From positions 1 to 5,187 of the forward strand of contig JAENWO010000208.1 of the NCBI GenBank assembly GCA_016649925.1: a DNA stretch of 5,187 nt, in the 5' to 3' direction. The notes under the pieces were generated by a model. It was not told the DNA's origin. It searched no databases and saw only the letters and a list, made by a program, of their open reading frames with translations. The translations under genes and the position numbers were made by a program. The stretch's first letter is position 1, and each line of letters opens with the position of its first letter. Below, piece after piece: positions 1-5,187 of the stretch. Source of the stretch: Actinomycetales bacterium. GTDB taxonomy: Bacteria > Actinomycetota > Actinomycetes > Actinomycetales > Beutenbergiaceae.

Positions 1-861
1 CTCGCTCTCGAGGACGTCGATGTGCGCCATCCGGTCCGGCAGTGTCAGGAAGCGGGGGTCCTCCATCCACTCCGGCTTCCCGAGGGCGTCCTCGACCAGC
101 CGCTTCCACAGCCGGTCGTTGCCGGCGCCGATGGTGACGTAGCCGTCGGAGGTGCGGTAGGCTTGGTACGGCGTCGAGCGGCGGTGCCTGGTGCCGGTGG
201 CCTGGGGCACCTCGCCGCCGCCGAAGAAGGCACCGGACTCCCACACGGTCCAGGCCAGACCCGCCTCGACCAGGGAGATGTCCATGTACTGGCCCTTGCC
301 GGTGCGCTGGCGGAGCATCTGCGCGCCGAGGACCGAGTAGATGGCCGTGGCACCGGCCGCGATGTCGTTGATCGCGATGCCGACCTTGGCCGGACGCTCG
401 CCGTCACCGGTCATGCGCATGAACCCGGTGACACCCTGCGCCATGATGTCGAAGCCGGGGCGGTGCTTGTAGGGGCCGGTCTGCCCGAAGCCGCTGATGG
501 AGCAGTAGAGGATGTCGGGGCGCACGGCCTTCACCGACTCGTAGTTGATGCCGAGCTTGTTCACCACGCCCGGACGGAAGTTCTCCATCACCAGGTCGGC
601 GTCCTTGGCGAGCGTCAGGAAGATCTCCCGCCCCTCGTCGGTCTTGAGGTCCAGGGAGATGCTGCGCTTGCTCCGGTTGGCCATCGCCGACGGGTAGCTC
701 TCGCCGCCGAACTTCGGCGCGAAGCGGCGCGAGTCGTCTCCCGTGTGGGGCTGCTCGATCTTGATGACGTCTGCGCCGAGCTCGGCGAGCACCATCGTCG
801 CGTAGGGCCCGGAGAGGAACCGGGTCAGGTCCAGGACCCGGAAACCGTCAAGAGGAAGCAT
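1..861 (-). CDS. Family III CoA-transferase (CaiB/BaiF type), 3' end cut by window edge
   Basis: Family III enzymes move a CoA moiety between carboxylic acids through an enzyme aspartyl-CoA intermediate, in the cytosol. The visible 287 codons are open throughout and begin MLPLDGFRVLDLTRFLSGPY, the usual N-terminus, followed by an early GADVIKIEQP strand. Residues 94-98 read NFRPG, and SGFGQTGPY at about 123-131 is the family's glycine-rich CoA-binding stretch. GKGQYMDISLVEA at about 188-200 carries the likely catalytic aspartate, D194. Family members usually have about 380-410 residues, so roughly 100 C-terminal residues lie outside. The ATG at 861 is preceded by AGGA with a 9-base spacer. 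It diverges from an IclR-type regulator, a common arrangement for a regulated catabolic transferase. The family is secure, but the substrate (oxalate, carnitine, mesaconate, succinate or other) cannot be told. Confidence 0.95.
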   Translation of the reverse strand, partial: MLPLDGFRVLDLTRFLSGPYATMVLAELGADVIKIEQPHTGDDSRRFAPKFGGESYPSAMANRSKRSISLDLKTDEGREIFLTLAKDADLVMENFRPGVVNKLGINYESVKAVRPDILYCSISGFGQTGPYKHRPGFDIMAQGVTGFMRMTGDGERPAKVGIAINDIAAGATAIYSVLGAQMLRQRTGKGQYMDISLVEAGLAWTVWESGAFFGGGEVPQATGTRHRRSTPYQAYRTSDGYVTIGAGNDRLWKRLVEDALGKPEWMEDPRFLTLPDRMAHIDVLESE

Positions 862-881
862 TGCACTCGGTCCTGTATTGT

Positions 882-908
882 GGGATAGTATTCCGTATAG
901 TAGGAAAT
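882..908. promoter_or_regulatory. Candidate IclR-type operator, overlapping half-sites
   Basis: GGGATAGTATTCC (882-894) is a 13-bp near palindrome centred on base 888, with 5 of 6 pairs matching. Its right arm TTCC (891-894) is also the left arm of a second pair ending in GGAA (903-906), so three half-sites overlap. GGAA/TTCC-type arms are known in some IclR-family operators, including E. coli IclR. The site lies in an AT-rich stretch between the transferase and the regulator and overlaps TATAGT (896-901), a possible plus-strand -10 box for the regulator that has no convincing -35. Binding by the adjacent regulator is inferred. Confidence 0.4.
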
Positions 909-910
909 AT

Positions 911-946
911 GTTCATCATTGTAGGTTCACACCACGGACCCGTCAA
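911..946 (-). promoter_or_regulatory. Promoter of the CoA-transferase gene
   Basis: Read on the minus strand, TTGACG (941-946) and TACAAT (918-923) are separated by exactly 17 bases, close to the sigma-70/HrdB-type consensus. Transcription would start near 911 and leave a leader of about 50 bases before the ATG at 861. The operator-like half-sites at 882-908 lie from the start point to about +30, where a bound repressor would block initiation or clearance. The prediction rests on sequence only. Confidence 0.6.
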
Positions 947-984
947 GGGGTTACCGGTAAGAAAATGAGACGGAGGCCACAGCG

Positions 985-1803
985 ATGGCAGCGGACGAGA
1001 AGGCGCGGGTCCGCGTCCAGTCGATCGATCGCGCGGTCATGCTCCTTCGTTGTTTCGACGCCCGGCAGCCCGAGATCGGCATCTCCGACCTGGCCCGGAG
1101 GACGGGGCTGTCGACCAGCACCGTGCACCGCCTGCTGGTCTCGATGACCGATAACGGCCTCGTCCGCAAGACCGCGGACCGGCGCTACAGCCTCGGCCCG
1201 CTGGTCATCCAGCTCGGTCGCAACGGCGGGATCCCGACCCGGTTGCTCGACGTCGCGCTTCCGGTCGCCCGGAAGGCACGCAACGAGGTGGACGAGACGG
1301 TCGGCATCCACGAGCTGCTGCCCACGGGTCATCGCGCCGTGGTGGACCAGGTCGAGAGCCACCAGGAGCTGCGCAGGACCTACACCGAGCTCGGCGTACC
1401 CCTGCCCATCGCCCACGGGGCACCGGGCAAGGCGATGCTGGCGTTCCTGCCCACGGAGCGCCGCGAGTGGGAGCTGAGCCAGCCGATCGACGCGGCGACA
1501 CCGCGGACCATCGCCGACCCGGAGGCCCTCCGGGAGCAGCTCACCGCGATCCGTGAACGCGGATGGGCCTACTCGGACGCGGAGCGCACGCCGGGCATCC
1601 GCGCCGTGGCGGCGCCGATCTTCGACCACACCGGCGGGGTGATCGGGGCGCTCGGCTTCTCCGTGCCGACCGTGCGCATGGACGACTCGCGCTCGGACGA
1701 GCTCGGCGCCCGGATCAAGGCGGCGGCCTGGGAGGTCTCGAAGACCCTCGGCGCGACACCCGAGACCGTCTCGCGGACCCTCGAGCTGGCGTCCGCCGGG
1801 TAG
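985..1803 (+). CDS. IclR-family transcriptional regulator (IclR-1)
   Basis: This is a 272-residue DNA-binding regulator of usual IclR length. Residues about 10-70 form the N-terminal winged helix-turn-helix: VQSIDRAVMLL, then ISDLARRTGLSTSTVHRLL with the recognition helix near 43-54, then a wing ending RRYSLG. The effector-binding domain follows, with DQVESHQELRRTY (121-133), GAPGKAMLA (145-153, containing the conserved GKA) and RTPGIRAVAAPIF (201-213). The ATG is preceded by GGAGG (972-976) with an 8-base spacer. An ATG at 965 is out of frame. It is transcribed away from the CoA-transferase across a 123-bp control region, so it probably controls that gene and itself. Whether it represses or activates, and its ligand, are unknown. 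An acyl-CoA or free organic acid related to the transferase reaction is the natural guess. Confidence 0.93.
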   Translation: MAADEKARVRVQSIDRAVMLLRCFDARQPEIGISDLARRTGLSTSTVHRLLVSMTDNGLVRKTADRRYSLGPLVIQLGRNGGIPTRLLDVALPVARKARNEVDETVGIHELLPTGHRAVVDQVESHQELRRTYTELGVPLPIAHGAPGKAMLAFLPTERREWELSQPIDAATPRTIADPEALREQLTAIRERGWAYSDAERTPGIRAVAAPIFDHTGGVIGALGFSVPTVRMDDSRSDELGARIKAAAWEVSKTLGATPETVSRTLELASAG

Positions 1804-1896
1804 GCCCGACCCACCACGACATCCTGCCGCACCCAGCGGCGCCAGGGCAGGGGCGTGGCGGCGCGCAGGCCGGTCAGCAGCGCGGGCGGTTCCTCG
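1804..1896. terminator. Convergent spacer with weak possible terminator hairpin
   Basis: These 93 bases separate the stop of IclR-1 from the end of the broken universal stress protein gene on the other strand. CCTGCC (1823-1828) can pair with GGCAGG (1846-1851). An alternative, mutually exclusive small stem pairs GCCGC (1826-1830) with GCGGC (1836-1840). No U-tract follows on either strand. Terminator function is suggested mainly by the convergent position, and nothing else is visible here. Confidence 0.25.
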
Positions 1897-2293
1897 TCAG
1901 GCGCTCGCCTTGACGGTGAGGACCGAACGGTCGGCGTCCATGAGGATCTGCTGGGCCTGGGAGCCCAGGATGATCCTGCCCACCGTGCTGCGCCGCCGCA
2001 GCCCGATCACGATGAAGTCGGCATCCACGTCCTACGCCACCTCGAGCAGGTCCTCACTCGGCAGCCGGCCCGCGGTCGAACCGGCGTACCTCGTGGGTCA
2101 GCCCGTCCTCCGCGAGGCGGGCAGCCACCTGCTCCAGCTCGGCCTCGAACCGCGCGAGCGCGTCCTTGCTCTTCTCCTGCGCAGGGTCGTGGCTGGCCAC
2201 CACGACCAGCGAGGTCTGGCGCACGCGCGCCTTGAGGGCGGCACGGAGGAGGGCTGCGTTGCCTTCGGGGATGAAGCCGACGACGATCGCCAT
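1897..2293 (-). pseudogene. Universal stress protein (UspA family), broken by frameshift and nonsense codon
   Basis: UspA-type proteins are small cytosolic nucleotide-binding proteins. The first 79 codons read MAIVVGFIPEGNAALLRAAL and on to RGPAAE, then stop at TGA (2054-2056). Skipping one base there opens the next frame: EDLLEVA, an in-frame TAG (2032-2034), then DVDADFIVIGLRRR, STVGRIILGSQAQQIL and VLTVKASA, ending at TGA (1897-1899). The tail has the Usp nucleotide-binding signature GLRRRSxVGxxxLGS. The restored protein would have about 131 residues, a normal length for short actinobacterial Usp proteins. TAG sits where GAG (Glu) would be expected. The start is well supported by AAGGAG (2301-2306) with a 7-base spacer. 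The gene follows IclR-2 on the same strand by 81 bases, with no clear promoter between, so co-transcription is likely. Two independent lesions outside homopolymers argue for real decay rather than one read error. A truncated 79-residue product is possible but would lack the nucleotide-binding half. Confidence 0.85.
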
Positions 2294-2374
2294 GGTACTG
2301 CTCCTTGCTCGAGGGGTAGGACGGGGAAAGGGATGCGGTGCTGGGTGGATGACGTCAGGGACGACGCCACCGGG

Positions 2375-3175
2375 TCAGGGTGGGGAGGCGTGCTCGACCC
2401 CGGCCTCGAGGTGGGCCTCGATCCAGGCTGCCGAGGCGGTGACCTCCCCGGCGACGTCGTCGAGGGTCCGGGCCGGCAGGCGGTATTCCGGGCCGGTGAC
2501 GTTAACGGCCGCGATGACCTCTCCGCGGCGATCCCTCACCGCGGCGGCCACCGAGGCGACGCCGGGGACGCGGGAGCCGCGGCTCCGCGCGTATCCCACG
2601 GCCCGGATCCGGTCGAGCTCCTCCTGGACACGGAGGCGTTCGGACCCGACGTCGGTGTGGGCATCGAGGTAGACGGCGCACTCCCGCGGAGGCAGCGCCG
2701 CCAGGATGGCGAGTGACGGCGCACCCGTCAGGAGCGATATCGGCTCACCGACCTCGCGGTACGTCCGGTGGAGCTCGTGGTGCGACTCCACCTGGCGCAC
2801 GACCACGCGCGACCAGCCCTGGCGCAGGTGGAGGGCGGCGGTCTCGCCGACCCGATCCCGGAGGCGGACGAGTGCGGCCCCCGCGACCGCCTCCAGCTCT
2901 CCCCACTGGCTCGTGTAGGCCTCGGCGAGGCTCACGGTGCGGGCACCGAGACCGAAGCGGCCCTCACCCATGTCACGCAAGAGTCCGCTCGCGGCGAGGG
3001 TCTGGAGGTAACGCCAGGCCGTGGTCCGGTTCATCCCGAGACGCGATGCGACGTCGGCAGCACTCAGCGCCCGGCTGTCCGGACCGAAGCAGAAGAGCAC
3101 ATCGACCGCTCGCCTCACCGACTGTTGGCCGGGTACACTCGTCTCGTTCATGTCCTGAACACCGTTGTGCACCAT
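2375..3175 (-). CDS. IclR-family transcriptional regulator (IclR-2)
   Basis: This is a 266-residue IclR regulator (258 if it starts at the second ATG, 3151). The winged helix-turn-helix covers about 18-78: QSVRRAVDVLFCF, LSAADVASRLGMNRTTAWRYL with the recognition helix near 48-58, and a wing at GRFGLG. The effector domain includes RQVESHHELHRTY (127-139), GAPSLAILA (151-159) and RVPGVASVAAAV (202-213). Where most IclR proteins, including IclR-1 here, have GKA, this one has SLA. Start choice is uncertain. ATG 3175 has no ribosome binding site but lies 2-3 bases from the predicted transcription start, so it could be leaderless. ATG 3151 is more usual in distance from the domain but has only a too-close AGG. 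It diverges from the MFS gene and precedes the broken usp gene. It probably regulates the transporter and itself. The ligand is unknown. Confidence 0.92.
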   Translation of the reverse strand: MVHNGVQDMNETSVPGQQSVRRAVDVLFCFGPDSRALSAADVASRLGMNRTTAWRYLQTLAASGLLRDMGEGRFGLGARTVSLAEAYTSQWGELEAVAGAALVRLRDRVGETAALHLRQGWSRVVVRQVESHHELHRTYREVGEPISLLTGAPSLAILAALPPRECAVYLDAHTDVGSERLRVQEELDRIRAVGYARSRGSRVPGVASVAAAVRDRRGEVIAAVNVTGPEYRLPARTLDDVAGEVTASAAWIEAHLEAGVEHASPP

Positions 3176-3181
3176 GTGAAC
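3146..3181. promoter_or_regulatory. Candidate IclR-2 operator with three half-sites
   Basis: GTTCA (3146-3150) and TGAAC (3156-3160) form an inverted pair with a 5-base spacer. A second TGAAC (3177-3181) repeats the right arm 21 bases further on, about two helical turns. A palindrome plus a direct repeat of one arm is the layout described for PcaU/PobR-type members of the IclR family. The site lies between the two divergent starts, overlaps the predicted start of transcription of IclR-2 and covers its second ATG. It is well placed to control both IclR-2 and the MFS gene. Binding is inferred. Confidence 0.5.
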
Positions 3182-3214
3182 ACGACACTAAGGAGCAGGG
3201 GTGGCGCCTGTCAA
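3178..3214 (-). promoter_or_regulatory. Promoter of IclR-2, inside the first codons of the MFS gene
   Basis: On the minus strand a perfect TTGACA (3209-3214) is followed, after 18 bases, by TAGTGT (3185-3190), which fits the loose TAnnnT -10 of actinobacteria. The start point would fall near 3178. The -35 therefore overlaps codons 3-5 of the transporter gene, and the -10 abuts its ribosome binding site. Transcription would start 2-3 bases before ATG 3175 or about 27 bases before ATG 3151. Confidence 0.45.
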
Positions 3215-4466
3215 GAAGGCTCGGCCCTCCGCCGGCGCCGCTCCCGGCCAGGGGGACGCAGCGTTCCCGATGCGATCGGTCGTCATCGGCGTCATGCTGC
3301 CCGCCCTGCTCTTCAGCATCGCGGTGGGTGTGGCGCTGCCGATCATCCCCACGAGCGCGACCCGGCTCGGCGCGGACCTGGCCACGGCGGGCTTCGTGGC
3401 GGCACTGCTCCCGCTCGGCAAGATCCTCGCCGACGTTCCCTCGGGCGCGCTCGCCTCGCGGATCGGTGACCGGAACGCGATGGTCCTGGCCGCCGGTCTC
3501 GGTCTCTTCGCGTTCGTCGGCGCCGCCACCGCGCAGGCACTGTGGGCTCTCCAGGTCAGTGTGCTCATGCTGGGCGTCGCCACGGCCGTGTTCCACCTGG
3601 CCAGGCACGCGTACCTGACCGAGGTCGCACCGGTCGACAAGCGTGCCCGGGTGCTCTCGACGCTCGGCGGCATGCACCGGCTCGGCTACCTCATCGGCCC
3701 CTTCCTGGGTGCCCTGGTGATCGTCAGTTCCTCGCTGGGCCCGGCCTACTGGCTGGCCTCGGGCTGTGCGCTGGCAACCCTCGTGGTGCTGGTGGCGGCC
3801 CGCCCCCCGGCCGGGGAGCGGTCCCGACCCGCGAAGGCGTCGCCTCCCGCACCCTTGCTGCGCATCGTCGGACACCACCGGCGCCTCCTGATGACGCTGG
3901 GCGTCGCCACACTGCTGGTCGGCGCCATGCGCGGCGCGCGGCAGACGGTCCTCCCGCTGTGGGGTGAGTACCTCGGCCTCGATCCTGAGGTCATCTCGCT
4001 AATCTTCGGCCTCTCCGGCGCCTTCGACGTGCTGCTCTTCTACCCGGCCGGCAAGGTCATGGACAGCTTCGGCCGGCTCTGGATCGCTGTCCCGTCGATG
4101 CTCATCATGGGCGTAGCGCTCGCATTCCTCCCGTTGACCGACTCGGTCCTGACGATGTCGGTCGCCGCAGGGCTACTAGGCCTCGGTAACGGACTCGGGT
4201 CGGGGATCATCATGACCGTCGGCGCGGACGTGGCGCCGCCGGACGGCCGCTCCTCGTTCCTCGGGGTGTGGCGCCTGTTCCAGGACACCGGTGACGCCGC
4301 GGGACCGCTGATCATCGTCGCGGGTGCAGCCCTCGGCTCCCTCGCCGGTGGGATCTGGGTGGCCGCGTCGATCGGGCTGCTGTCCTCGGCCGCGCTGTCC
4401 CGCTGGGTGCCCAGGTTCTCCGTGCACGCGAACCGCACGACGCGCCGCCGGGCCGGCCTCGGCTGA
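3201..4466 (+). CDS. MFS transporter, 12 transmembrane helices
   Basis: This 421-residue inner-membrane secondary transporter has the usual length for a 12-helix MFS protein. Hydrophobic segments lie at roughly 26-48, 62-80, 93-112, 116-136, 158-176, 180-200, 230-250, 262-284, 291-312, 316-340, 360-382 and 384-402. A charged cytoplasmic loop (about 201-229) divides the two halves. The loop after helix 2 carries MFS motif A as GALASRIGDR (82-91), and the second half has a weaker copy, GKVMDSFGR (284-292). LGYLIGPFLGA (161-171) in helix 5 resembles motif C of drug:proton antiporters. The GTG start has AAGGAG (3190-3195) five bases upstream. A later ATG at codon 24 lacks comparable support. It diverges from IclR-2 and is probably its target. 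Motif C hints at efflux, but the setting beside a CoA-transferase also fits organic-acid transport. I cannot assign the substrate. No convincing plus-strand promoter was found. It must overlap the 5' end of IclR-2. Confidence 0.93.
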   Translation: MAPVKKARPSAGAAPGQGDAAFPMRSVVIGVMLPALLFSIAVGVALPIIPTSATRLGADLATAGFVAALLPLGKILADVPSGALASRIGDRNAMVLAAGLGLFAFVGAATAQALWALQVSVLMLGVATAVFHLARHAYLTEVAPVDKRARVLSTLGGMHRLGYLIGPFLGALVIVSSSLGPAYWLASGCALATLVVLVAARPPAGERSRPAKASPPAPLLRIVGHHRRLLMTLGVATLLVGAMRGARQTVLPLWGEYLGLDPEVISLIFGLSGAFDVLLFYPAGKVMDSFGRLWIAVPSMLIMGVALAFLPLTDSVLTMSVAAGLLGLGNGLGSGIIMTVGADVAPPDGRSSFLGVWRLFQDTGDAAGPLIIVAGAALGSLAGGIWVAASIGLLSSAALSRWVPRFSVHANRTTRRRAGLG

Positions 4467-4480
4467 GGCGGACGCCTCAG
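4463..4480. terminator. Palindrome holding both convergent stop codons, likely bidirectional terminator
   Basis: CTGAGGCG (4463-4470) is perfectly complementary to CGCCTCAG (4473-4480), with GA between. The left arm contains the TGA of the MFS gene (4464-4466) and the right arm the TGA of the GNAT gene (4477-4479), read on opposite strands. The hairpin would serve transcripts from both sides. There is no U-tract, as is frequent for GC-rich actinobacterial terminators, so function is inferred from symmetry and position. Confidence 0.5.
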
Positions 4481-4946
4481 AGGAGCCGGCCGAGGTGGCG
4501 CGACTTCGGCGACCAGACGTAGCGCCCGAACGGCTCGACCGGCACGTAACCGCATCGTCGGAGAGCGCGATGGCCTCGGGCTGCTCGATCCCGGTCTCGA
4601 ACACCATCGCCTCCGAGCCCGCCTCCCGTGCGGTCGCCTCGAGGTGGGCGAGGACCAGTCGCGCGAGGCCGCGGCGACGAGCCCCCGGGGCGACGTACAT
4701 GTGCTTGATCTCGGTGACCGCGGATCTGCCGAAGGGGCGTACGTCGTCCCGGAACCGCCAGCCACCCATCGCGGCGGGGGCCTCGTCGACGTAGCCGACG
4801 AAGAAGGCCCCCCGGGGCGGCTCGAACACCGAGGGCACGATGGGGGTGTCGTCGGGACTGCCGTAGCGCACGGTGTACTCGGCCTGGACCTCCTCCACCA
4901 AAGCGGTGGCGTCCGGGTGCGTGAAGGCGACGCGACGGATCTCCAC
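4477..4946 (-). pseudogene. GNAT-family N-acetyltransferase with a one-base frameshift near the C-terminus
   Basis: GNAT enzymes transfer acetyl from acetyl-CoA to an amine. The GTG start (EIRRVAFTHPDATALVEEV follows) is chosen because GAGG (4953-4956) lies 6 bases upstream and overlaps the stop of the preceding gene. The fold is clear: FFVGYVDEAPAAMGGWRF (48-65, strands 2-3), EIKHMYVAP (79-87, strand 4), then the acetyl-CoA loop RRRGLA (90-95) and helix LVLAHLEATAREAG, then VFETGIEQPEAIALS (115-129). After S129 (codon 4560-4562) the frame breaks. Two bases later a different frame gives RCGYVPVEPFGRYVWSPKS and ends HLGRLL at TGA 4477-4479, the usual GNAT ending. One base appears deleted at about 4557-4560, outside any homopolymer. 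Repaired length is 156 residues, typical for the family. Unrepaired, the frame runs antisense through the MFS gene to 4176 as low-complexity sequence. A sequencing error remains possible. The substrate is unknown. Confidence 0.83.
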
Positions 4947-4954
4947 GGGCTGCC

Positions 4955-5187
4955 TCAGGCGTTCATCGACGTGCCGCAGGAGTCGCAGAACCGCGCGTCG
5001 GCGTCGTTCTGGCGACCGCACGAACGGCAGTACGGACCGGAGCACCGGGCGCCGCCCGGTGCTCCGTCGCCGCTGAGGCCGATGTCGCGCGAGACGCTCC
5101 GCAGGGCGGGTGAGTACTCCCCGGCCAGGTAGGTCGCGTGAGCGCCGGAGAACCCCAGCTGGAGGAAGACCCCTCCTGTTAGGCGTC
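4955..5187 (-). CDS. Unidentified protein with C-terminal zinc ribbon, 5' end outside window
   Basis: The last 76 codons are visible, entering from the right edge in the frame whose first whole codon ends at 5185 and stopping at TGA 4955-4957. The N-terminal visible part contains GGVFLQLGFSGAHATYLAGE followed by YSPALRSVSRDIGLSG, a pattern I do not recognise. A Gly/Ala/Pro-rich linker then leads to a zinc ribbon: YCRSCGRQNDADARFCDSCG, two CxxC knuckles 10 residues apart, ending TSMNA. Such short C-terminal ribbons occur in many bacterial proteins and do not reveal function. The four cysteines in correct spacing, and the fit of the stop to the GNAT ribosome binding site, make this frame convincing. 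The frame opposite in phase, which has an ATG at 5045, is rejected. The GNAT start lies 8 bases downstream, implying one operon with coupled translation. Confidence 0.78.
   Translation of the reverse strand, partial: RLTGGVFLQLGFSGAHATYLAGEYSPALRSVSRDIGLSGDGAPGGARCSGPYCRSCGRQNDADARFCDSCGTSMNA
5038..5066. repeat. 13-bp perfect inverted repeat with 3-base loop, inside the zinc-ribbon gene
   Basis: CGGAGCACCGGGC (5038-5050) is exactly complementary to GCCCGGTGCTCCG (5054-5066), with GCC between. It lies in the codons for the Gly/Ala-rich linker just before the zinc ribbon. It would make a very stable RNA hairpin. It could be an inserted palindromic unit, an mRNA element, or chance in GC-rich DNA. 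Confidence 0.7.

Noticed and set aside
22..888. Plus-strand 288-codon frame opposite the CoA-transferase
   Set aside because: It is a complementary-frame shadow. The minus strand encodes a textbook family III CoA-transferase over the same bases.
965..984. ATG at 965 as start of IclR-1 or a small upstream ORF
   Set aside because: It is out of frame with the regulator and lacks its own ribosome binding site. ATG 985 has GGAGG at proper distance.
943..1629. Long minus-strand frame opposite IclR-1
   Set aside because: The protein is Asp/Arg/Val-rich with no recognisable fold and lies fully antisense to a secure gene.
2350..2357. TGACGTCA perfect 8-bp palindrome between IclR-2 and the usp pseudogene
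   Set aside because: It is a single short palindrome downstream of a stop codon with no partner sites or promoter nearby. Chance is sufficient.
2713..3878. Long open frames on both strands across IclR-2 and the MFS gene
   Set aside because: They are compositionally biased (Arg/Ser/Pro or Asp/Gly/Arg) and overlap secure genes in other frames.
4040..4765. Long minus-strand open frame antisense to the MFS gene
   Set aside because: Its product is Arg/Pro/Ser-rich and without domain features. It is a GC-skew shadow of the MFS gene and the GNAT tail.
4947..5045. ATG at 5045 as GNAT start
   Set aside because: The extra residues are basic low-complexity sequence and overlap the zinc-ribbon gene in another frame. 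GTG 4946 has a good ribosome binding site and matches the usual GNAT N-terminus.
1..5187. Mobile element, defence system or biosynthetic cluster
   Set aside because: No transposase, integrase, terminal repeats, toxin-antitoxin pair, nuclease or modular synthase motif was seen on either strand.

Overview
The window is GC-rich chromosomal DNA with strong G/C third-position bias and actinobacterial-type signals: GTG starts, GGAGG/AAGGAG ribosome binding sites and TAnnnT-like -10 boxes. A high-GC actinobacterium is the best reading. No lineage can be fixed from sequence alone. I see no rRNA, tRNA, CRISPR array, IS element or phage gene.

Layout from left to right. (1) A family III CoA-transferase (CaiB/BaiF type) on the minus strand runs off the left edge. 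(2) A 123-bp AT-rich divergent control region follows, with a very good sigma-70-type promoter for the transferase and overlapping GGAA/TTCC-type operator half-sites. (3) An IclR-family regulator lies on the plus strand. (4) After a short convergent spacer comes a minus-strand universal stress protein gene broken by a +1 frameshift and a nonsense codon. (5) Directly upstream of it, on the same strand, is a second IclR-family regulator. (6) Divergent from that, start to start within 25-50 bp, is a 12-helix MFS transporter on the plus strand. (7) Convergent with the transporter, sharing one palindrome that holds both stop codons, is a GNAT acetyltransferase whose last ~27 codons are one base out of frame. 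(8) Eight bases upstream of the GNAT start is the 3' end of an unidentified protein with a C-terminal zinc ribbon, cut by the right edge.

The likely theme is two divergent regulator/target pairs: IclR-1 with the CoA-transferase, and IclR-2 with the MFS transporter. The regulators share most of an effector-domain motif (QVESHxELxRTY...GAP), so they may sense related compounds. A plausible but unproven picture is a small organic-acid uptake or export and CoA-activation locus. The substrate cannot be read from the sequence.

No clearly undescribed system is present. The most informative points are the three-half-site operator between IclR-2 and the MFS gene, the two damaged genes, the shared stop-codon palindrome, and a 13-bp perfect hairpin inside the zinc-ribbon gene.
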